NCBI GenBank assembly: GCA_934256595.1 | Contig: CAKQOW010000070.1 | Location: 1-9,325 of the forward strand | Source of the DNA: an uncultured Clostridia bacterium | Lineage (GTDB): Bacteria; Bacillota; Clostridia; Peptostreptococcales; Anaerovoracaceae | DNA length: 9,325 bases | Direction: 5' to 3' | Shown: piece by piece, positions 4,871 to 9,325 of the stretch | How positions within the stretch are numbered: position 1 is the stretch's first letter | Layout of the letters: each line of letters begins with the position of its first letter | The notes under the pieces: generated by a model | What the model was told of the DNA's origin: nothing | What the model saw: only the letters and a program-made list of their open reading frames with translations | The model's database searches: none | Position numbers and translations under genes: made by a program

Positions 4871-7629
4871 TGACAATAAAAATTTATGAATTAGCAAAAG
4901 AACTCAACATAGCAAGCAAAGAGCTTGTGGAGAAGATAAATGCTATGGGAATAGAAGCCAAATCCCATATGAGCTCCATAGATGACAAGGTCGCTGCAGA
5001 GCTTAGAAACACTCTGGGAGGAAAGCACGTGACAAACTCAGAAACAAAGGTTGTAAAAGCTGTTCCCAAAAAGAAAGAAAAAGAAAACGACAACGAGCCG
5101 AGAGTTACGGTAAAGGCAGCAAACATCAAGCCGCCTATGCCTGCCAAAAAAGCGGCTCCGGCAAAAAAACCGGCGGCTCACACAGAGGAGCGCCCGGCGG
5201 CAAGACCGCCTGTAGGCAGACCTCTTCCAAAAAACGCGGTGCCTCAGAGGAAAAAACCTATAATGGGTACCCCTGTGGTAAACAAGGAGCTTGACGAAAG
5301 AGAAAAGAAAGCTTCGGAAGCGCCTGCAATTAAAATAGAGGCAGAGGTAATCGTTAAGGAAGAACCTAAGACAGAAGAAGTAAAGGTTCAGGCAGCGCCT
5401 GCAGCAGAACCTGTTAAGGCACAGGAGCCTGAAAAGGAAGCTGCAGTTAAAAAGGAAGAGCCTAAAAAAGAAGAGGTTAAAAAAGAAACAAAGACTTCCG
5501 GCAGAGATGACAGACCTGCAAAGAGAAGAGAGGACAGGGGAAATCAGAAAAGAGATGACCGCCCTGCAAGAAAAGACGACAGATTTAAGAAAAACGACGA
5601 CAGGAAGAAGCCTGACAAAGACAGAAAGCCTGCTCCGAGAAGAGATGCGGCGCCTGCACCTGATATGGGAGTCCAGAAGCCTAATCAGAAGAAAATGGAC
5701 GACAAGAACCGCAAGAATAAAGAGCAGCATGATAAATTCTCCAAGCTGGAGCACGGCAAACAGAAGAAGAACGGCTTCGGCAAGGACTTTGCAGAAAGAT
5801 CTTTAGAAAAGAAAGAAAGAAAAAAACATAACAAACCAAAGAAGGAAGAACCGGTGGAAGAAACAATAGTAATACCTGAAGGCTCAACAGCCGTAACTGT
5901 ACCTATTACAGTTGCAGGCTTCTGCGAGCAGCTTGAAATATCAACAGCAACAGTAATTATGGCTCTTATGAAGCTGGGAATTATGGCCAATATAAACCAG
6001 AATCTTGACGAGATGACAGTAGAAATACTGGCAGCAGAGCTGGGAATTGACGTAACAGTTACAAATGTAGAGGAAGACCTCGTTGAAGAGGGAATTGAAG
6101 ACTTCGAGGACAAGGAAGAGGATTTAAAACCAAGACCGCCGATTATAACGGTAATGGGTCATGTTGATCACGGTAAGACATCACTGCTTGACGCAATCAG
6201 ATCAACTAACGTTACAGCATCTGAGTCAGGCGGAATTACGCAGCACATAGGTGCCTCAGAGGTTGAAATCAACGGCCAGAAGATAGTATTCCTTGATACT
6301 CCGGGTCACGAGGCTTTCACCGCAATGAGAGCAAGAGGCGCGCACGTTACAGATATAGCCGTACTGGTAGTAGCGGCAGATGACGGTGTAATGCCTCAGA
6401 CAATAGAGTCAATAAGCCACGCCAAAGCGGCAGGCGTTCCGATTATAGTAGCTATAAACAAGATGGATAAACCGGCGGCAAATCCTGACAGAGTAAAGCA
6501 GGAGCTGACAGAGCACGGCATACTGGTTGAAGACTGGGGCGGAGATGTAATATCCGTTCCTGTATCCGCAAAGACAGGCGAGGGAATTACAAACCTGCTT
6601 GAGATGATACTGCTTCAGGCAGAAATGCTTGAGCTTAAGGCAAACCCTGCAAGGCTTGCGCAGGGTACAGTGGTTGAAGCAAGACTTGACAAGGCAAAGG
6701 GCCCTGTTGCAACACTTCTTGTATTAAACGGTACACTCAAATCAGGTCAGAGCGTTGTAGCCGGAACAAGCTGCGGCAGAATAAGACTTATGACAAACTA
6801 TATGGGCAAGAAGATTGCCAAGGCAGGTCCTGCAACAGCAGTGGAAATCCTCGGTCTTACAGAAGTTCCGCAGGCCGGCGATGAATTCAATGCAGTTAAA
6901 GAGGACAGAATTGCAAGAGAAATTGCAGAGAACAGAAAGCTTAAATTAAGAGAAGAGGTTCTTGCAAGAAATTCCGCAAGCACACTGGAGCAGCTTTTCA
7001 GTCAGATACAGGAGGGCGAGGTAAAAGACCTGAACCTTATTGTAAAGGCAGACGTACAGGGCTCGGTCGGAGCTATAGTTGCATCGCTTGAAAAGCTCAA
7101 GAATGAAAACGTAAGAGTAAAGATAATCCATACAGGTGTGGGAACTGTAAACGAGTCAGACGTTATGCTGGCGGGAACATCGGGAGCTATAATCATAGGC
7201 TTCAACGTAAGACCGTCATCGGCAGTTCAGAGTATGGCAGACAGAGATAATATCCAGATCAGAACCTACAGAGTAATCTACGATATCATCAATGATGTTG
7301 AGGACGCTATGAAAGGTATGCTGGATCCTGAATTCAAGGAAGTTGTTCTGGGCAAGATAGAAGTAAGAGAAACCTTCAAGGTTCCGGGCGTAGGTATTAT
7401 CGCGGGCGCATATGTAACAGAGGGTAAGGCTGTTCGTAATGCAGAAGTTCGTCTTGTTCGTGACGGTATAGTTATACACGAGGGTAAAATCTCATCACTT
7501 AAAAGATTTAAGGACGATGCAAAAGAAGTACAGCACGGCTTCGAATGCGGTATAGGAATTGAAGACTACAACGACATCAAAATCGGTGACGTTATTGAAT
7601 GTTTCGTTATGGAGGAAATCGAAAGATAA
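4870..7629 (+). CDS. infB: Translation initiation factor IF-2
   Basis: GTPase that brings fMet-tRNA to the 30S subunit and promotes 50S joining. The product is 919 residues, long for the family because of its linker. The first IF2 N-terminal module is about residues 1-55. It is followed by a disordered Lys/Glu/Ala/Pro stretch and an Arg/Asp-rich stretch (about 56-335), then a second N-terminal module (about 345-396). The G domain has GHVDHGKT (430-437), GGITQH (454-459), DTPGH (476-480), NKMD (530-533) and SAK (566-568). The beta-barrel and C-terminal fMet-tRNA-binding domains follow, ending VIECFVMEEIER. The ATG shares one base with the ylxQ stop and has an ideal AGGAGGTG 5 nt before it. rbfA follows with no gap. 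Relatives sometimes make shorter isoforms from internal starts; I see no strong internal ribosome binding site. Confidence 0.99.
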   Translation: MTIKIYELAKELNIASKELVEKINAMGIEAKSHMSSIDDKVAAELRNTLGGKHVTNSETKVVKAVPKKKEKENDNEPRVTVKAANIKPPMPAKKAAPAKKPAAHTEERPAARPPVGRPLPKNAVPQRKKPIMGTPVVNKELDEREKKASEAPAIKIEAEVIVKEEPKTEEVKVQAAPAAEPVKAQEPEKEAAVKKEEPKKEEVKKETKTSGRDDRPAKRREDRGNQKRDDRPARKDDRFKKNDDRKKPDKDRKPAPRRDAAPAPDMGVQKPNQKKMDDKNRKNKEQHDKFSKLEHGKQKKNGFGKDFAERSLEKKERKKHNKPKKEEPVEETIVIPEGSTAVTVPITVAGFCEQLEISTATVIMALMKLGIMANINQNLDEMTVEILAAELGIDVTVTNVEEDLVEEGIEDFEDKEEDLKPRPPIITVMGHVDHGKTSLLDAIRSTNVTASESGGITQHIGASEVEINGQKIVFLDTPGHEAFTAMRARGAHVTDIAVLVVAADDGVMPQTIESISHAKAAGVPIIVAINKMDKPAANPDRVKQELTEHGILVEDWGGDVISVPVSAKTGEGITNLLEMILLQAEMLELKANPARLAQGTVVEARLDKAKGPVATLLVLNGTLKSGQSVVAGTSCGRIRLMTNYMGKKIAKAGPATAVEILGLTEVPQAGDEFNAVKEDRIAREIAENRKLKLREEVLARNSASTLEQLFSQIQEGEVKDLNLIVKADVQGSVGAIVASLEKLKNENVRVKIIHTGVGTVNESDVMLAGTSGAIIIGFNVRPSSAVQSMADRDNIQIRTYRVIYDIINDVEDAMKGMLDPEFKEVVLGKIEVRETFKVPGVGIIAGAYVTEGKAVRNAEVRLVRDGIVIHEGKISSLKRFKDDAKEVQHGFECGIGIEDYNDIKIGDVIECFVMEEIER

Positions 7630-8016
7630 ATGGGTAAAGGATACAGACAGGGCCGGTTAGGCGAGGAGATAAGGAGAATAATAAGCCAGATGCTTTTGTC
7701 GGGAATTAAAGACCCGAGGCTGTCGGGAATGATAAGCATATCTGCTGTTGACGTAACAAGCGACGGCAGCTATGCAACCTGTTATGTCAGCATACTGGGA
7801 AGCGGCGAAAACGGCAATCCTACCGATGAGGAAAAGGAGCAGGTTCTTGCAGGCTTCCGCAGCGTCAAAGGCCTTATTAAGCGCGAAATCGGTCATCAGA
7901 TAAAGCTCAGACATATACCGGAGCTTATCTTCAAAATAGATAAGTCAATGGAATACGGCAGACACATAGACGATATAATCAGCAGGCTTGATATAAAGCA
8001 CGATGAGGAAGAATAA
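7630..8016 (+). CDS. rbfA: Ribosome-binding factor A
   Basis: Single KH-fold protein that binds the 30S precursor near the 5' helix of 16S rRNA and is needed for late maturation and cold adaptation. The 128-residue product is a typical length. It shows IKDPRLSGMISISAVDVTSD (26-45) and, near the end, LRHIPELIFKIDKSMEYG (93-110) followed by RHIDDII, both diagnostic. The tail is acidic (HDEEE). The ATG directly abuts the infB stop. The nearest good ribosome binding site (GGAGG 7611-7615) is 14 nt away, so it probably depends on ribosomes finishing infB. It shares one base with nrnA (TAATG). Confidence 0.97.
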   Translation: MGKGYRQGRLGEEIRRIISQMLLSGIKDPRLSGMISISAVDVTSDGSYATCYVSILGSGENGNPTDEEKEQVLAGFRSVKGLIKREIGHQIKLRHIPELIFKIDKSMEYGRHIDDIISRLDIKHDEEE

Positions 8017-8978
8017 TGAACACAATAAAAGAGATTGCACAGAAGCTTAAAGAAGCCGGCAGTGTACTGCTGTTTCCTCACGTTCATATGGACGGAGATG
8101 CTTTAGGCTCTGCCGCAGCGCTGACACAGGTGCTGAGAAATCAGGGCAAAACCTGCTATATTCTCATTGAAGATGAGATCGCAGGCAACCTTAAGTTTCT
8201 TGACAGGGATTACTGCACTGATAATCAGGACATAATAGAGGCTCCTGACCTGTGCGTATATATTGACTGCGGAGATGAGAGCAGGATACCCAAAAGGTAC
8301 GGCAAATTCCTTTCCGGCAGAGAAACAATGTGTATAGACCACCACAGAACAAACAGCTCTGATACGGATTATGCGTATGTTGACCCTGATGCAGCCGCAA
8401 CAGGAGAAATAATTTATGATATTATCACAGCAATGGGCGCAGAAATAGATGCGCAGACAGGGGCGGCTCTGTATGCTGCTCTTACTACGGATACGGGCAA
8501 TTTCCAGTATTCAAACTGCACCAAAAAAACTCACGAAATAGCCGCTGCGCTGTATGACAGCGGAATGAATCACAGCGAAGTCTGCATACAGATATATGAG
8601 AATGTGTCAGTGGGTAAGATAAGACTTGATAATATGATAATGAATACACTTGATATATTTGCAGACGGCAAGGCGGCAATGGCATGTGTAACACAGCAGA
8701 TGCTTGAGGAAACAGGTACAGGTATGGACGAAACCGAGGGAATTGCATCGGCGCTGAGAAGTATTAAGGGTGTTGAAATTTCAGTATTCCTTAAAGAGTA
8801 CGGACCGGAGGAAATAAAGGTCAGTATGAGAGCCAAGACGTACGCAGATGTTGCAGAAATAGCGGTTGAATTTGACGGCGGCGGACATACCAAGGCGGCA
8901 GGCTTTACAGGCAGAGGCTCTCTTGAGGAGATAAAAGCGGTTGTCAGAAGCAGAATTGAAGAGCAATTAAGCAGATAG
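8016..8978 (+). CDS. nrnA: DHH/DHHA1 phosphoesterase, NrnA-type oligoribonuclease and pAp phosphatase
   Basis: Predicted cytosolic metal-dependent enzyme that degrades short oligoribonucleotides (nanoRNA) and, in characterised relatives, dephosphorylates pAp. The 320-residue product has the full DHH motif set: HVHMDGDALGS (22-32), DCGD (84-87), DHHRT (108-112) and DTGNF (159-163). The C-terminal DHHA1 substrate-binding motif is GGGHTKAAG (288-296). All metal-ligand positions that I recognise are intact. The start shares one base with the rbfA stop, with GAGG 7 nt upstream. Adjacency to rbfA is common in Firmicutes, where truB and ribF usually come next; here the operon appears to stop, because an independent promoter starts 3 bp after the stop codon. 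No terminator is visible between them, so read-through is likely. Substrate preference within the DHH family cannot be decided from sequence alone. Confidence 0.93.
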   Translation: MNTIKEIAQKLKEAGSVLLFPHVHMDGDALGSAAALTQVLRNQGKTCYILIEDEIAGNLKFLDRDYCTDNQDIIEAPDLCVYIDCGDESRIPKRYGKFLSGRETMCIDHHRTNSSDTDYAYVDPDAAATGEIIYDIITAMGAEIDAQTGAALYAALTTDTGNFQYSNCTKKTHEIAAALYDSGMNHSEVCIQIYENVSVGKIRLDNMIMNTLDIFADGKAAMACVTQQMLEETGTGMDETEGIASALRSIKGVEISVFLKEYGPEEIKVSMRAKTYADVAEIAVEFDGGGHTKAAGFTGRGSLEEIKAVVRSRIEEQLSR

Positions 8979-8980
8979 CA

Positions 8981-9009
8981 TTGACTTTAAAATTTTGATT
9001 TGATATACT
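8981..9009 (+). promoter_or_regulatory. Strong sigma-A promoter of the SCIFF peptide gene
   Basis: TTGACT (8981-8986), exactly 17 nt, then TATACT (9004-9009), with TGA at 9001-9003 giving an extended -10. Each hexamer matches consensus at 5 of 6 positions; of the four candidate promoters in the window this has the best overall match. Predicted start near 9016. It begins 3 bp after the nrnA stop, so the peptide gene can be expressed independently of the translation operon. Confidence 0.82.
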
Positions 9010-9015
9010 AAATAA

Positions 9016-9048
9016 ATACAGGCAATACAGAACAGAAAAAGCCTGTAT
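9016..9048 (+). other. Inverted repeat in the 5' leader of the SCIFF gene
   Basis: ATACAGGC (9016-9023) and GCCTGTAT (9041-9048) are a perfect 8-bp inverted repeat with a 17-nt A-rich loop. The left arm begins at about the predicted transcription start, so the mRNA would carry a stem at its extreme 5' end. Such stems can protect abundant small mRNAs from decay. There is no U-tract, so it is not a terminator. A protein-binding or regulatory role is possible but unsupported. Confidence 0.45.
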
Positions 9049-9086
9049 AATAAGATGATAAACCAAACAGAATGGAGATGCAGAAT

Positions 9087-9233
9087 ATGAAAAAGATAAG
9101 AACAATAGAAACTCGTAACTTATGCGAAAGCGCTAAGAACGGTGGCTGCGGTGAATGCCAGACTTCATGTCAGTCAGCATGCAAGACAAGCTGTGGCGTT
9201 GCTAACCAGAAATGCGAAAAAGAAGATAAATAG
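9087..9233 (+). CDS. scfA: SCIFF ranthipeptide precursor (six-cysteine peptide family)
   Basis: A 48-residue precursor of a ribosomally made, post-translationally modified peptide. In the family a radical SAM enzyme with a SPASM/Twitch-type domain joins a cysteine sulfur to another residue (a thioether). The leader is MKKIRTIETRN, followed by the core block GGCGECQTSCQSACKTSC (19-36) and then GVANQKC (37-43), which closely matches the SCIFF family. Cysteines are at 13, 21, 24, 28, 32, 36 and 43, seven rather than six. Position 37 is Gly, where the family has, as I recall, Thr, the reported acceptor of the Cys32 thioether. The start ATG has GGAGATG upstream (GGAG 9 nt away). The gene has its own promoter and terminator. 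The maturase is not in the window; it usually sits just downstream. Proposed roles for such peptides include signalling, but none can be assigned here. Confidence 0.93.
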   Translation: MKKIRTIETRNLCESAKNGGCGECQTSCQSACKTSCGVANQKCEKEDK

Positions 9234-9251
9234 GACTTCGCAAAATCCAAG

Positions 9252-9281
9252 GCTGCCGTCTTTACAGAAGGCAGCTTTTTT
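9252..9281 (+). terminator. Intrinsic terminator after the SCIFF gene
   Basis: GCTGCC (9252-9257) pairs with GGCAGC (9270-9275). An internal TCT/AGA pairing (9259-9261 with 9266-9268) follows one mismatch, and the stem is followed directly by six T residues (9276-9281). This is a textbook Rho-independent terminator 18 nt after the stop codon. It would limit transcription of anything downstream, including a maturase, relative to the peptide. Confidence 0.9.
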
Positions 9282-9283
9282 AT

Positions 9284-9321
9284 GACCTAACTCGATTTGT
9301 GAAACAAATCGTTAGTAGGTC
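9284..9321. repeat. 38-bp imperfect palindrome
   Basis: Outer arms GACCTA (9284-9289) and TAGGTC (9316-9321), inner arms CGATTTGT (9293-9300) and ACAAATCG (9304-9311), with a GAA loop. The 3 nt and 4 nt between outer and inner arms do not pair well. It begins 2 nt after the terminator T-run and has no U-tract of its own. It could be a dispersed palindromic repeat, the end of a small mobile element, or an operator for the next gene. Only one copy is in the window, so the class cannot be set. Confidence 0.5.
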
Positions 9322-9325
9322 AAAC

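Noticed and set aside
5246..5266. Possible internal start of a shorter IF2 isoform (GAGG before ATG 5264)
   Set aside because: GAGG is about 12 nt from the ATG and the site falls within the linker, so nothing distinguishes it from chance in purine-rich coding sequence.
5038..5754. 238-codon open frame on the minus strand over infB
   Set aside because: It is opposite the Lys/Arg-rich linker, where AAA/AAG/AGA codons reverse to Phe/Leu/Ser codons and leave few stops. The Phe/Leu/Arg-rich translation is an artefact of composition.
5507..5806. 99-codon open frame in another plus-strand frame within infB
   Set aside because: Alternative frame of the same low-complexity linker, with no ribosome binding site and no family resemblance.

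Overview
The window reads as an ordinary chromosomal segment from a low-to-mid GC, anaerobic Gram-positive bacterium, most likely class Clostridia. The main reasons are the order rimP-nusA-ylxR-ylxQ-infB-rbfA-nrnA, which is typical of Firmicutes, strong AGGAGG-type ribosome binding sites, AGA-dominated arginine codons, a secreted L,D-transpeptidase carrying clostridial-type cell-wall-binding repeats, and a SCIFF (ranthipeptide) precursor, a family that is essentially a marker of Clostridia. I cannot name the genus from sequence alone.

Layout. On the minus strand, 7-1440 encodes a secreted YkuD-type L,D-transpeptidase with about 280 residues of aromatic cell-wall-binding-like repeats. A divergent spacer of about 250 bp holds one promoter for it and one for gmk. 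On the plus strand, gmk and rpoZ overlap and form a short unit (1693-2507). A 157-bp spacer then holds a promoter and a perfect 12-bp inverted repeat that looks like a leader terminator/attenuator. It is followed by a tightly packed seven-gene information-processing operon (2665-8978): rimP, nusA, ylxR, ylxQ, infB, rbfA, nrnA. Most junctions there overlap by 1-8 bp or have almost no gap.

Immediately after nrnA an excellent sigma-A promoter (TTGACT, 17-nt spacer, TATACT, extended -10) drives a 48-codon gene at 9087-9233. Its product is a SCIFF peptide, the precursor of a radical-SAM-modified thioether peptide. It has its own intrinsic terminator. A further 38-bp imperfect palindrome lies just before the end of the window. 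The radical SAM maturase is not in the window and may lie just downstream.

The operon genes act together in gene expression: NusA in transcription pausing and termination, RimP and RbfA in 30S maturation, IF2 in initiation, YlxR and YlxQ as RNA-binding accessory proteins, and NrnA in recycling nanoRNA and pAp. The most interesting part is the 3' end. The SCIFF peptide departs from the family consensus as I remember it, with Gly where the known thioether-acceptor Thr sits and a seventh cysteine in the leader. The probable NusA-autoregulatory leader upstream of rimP is second.
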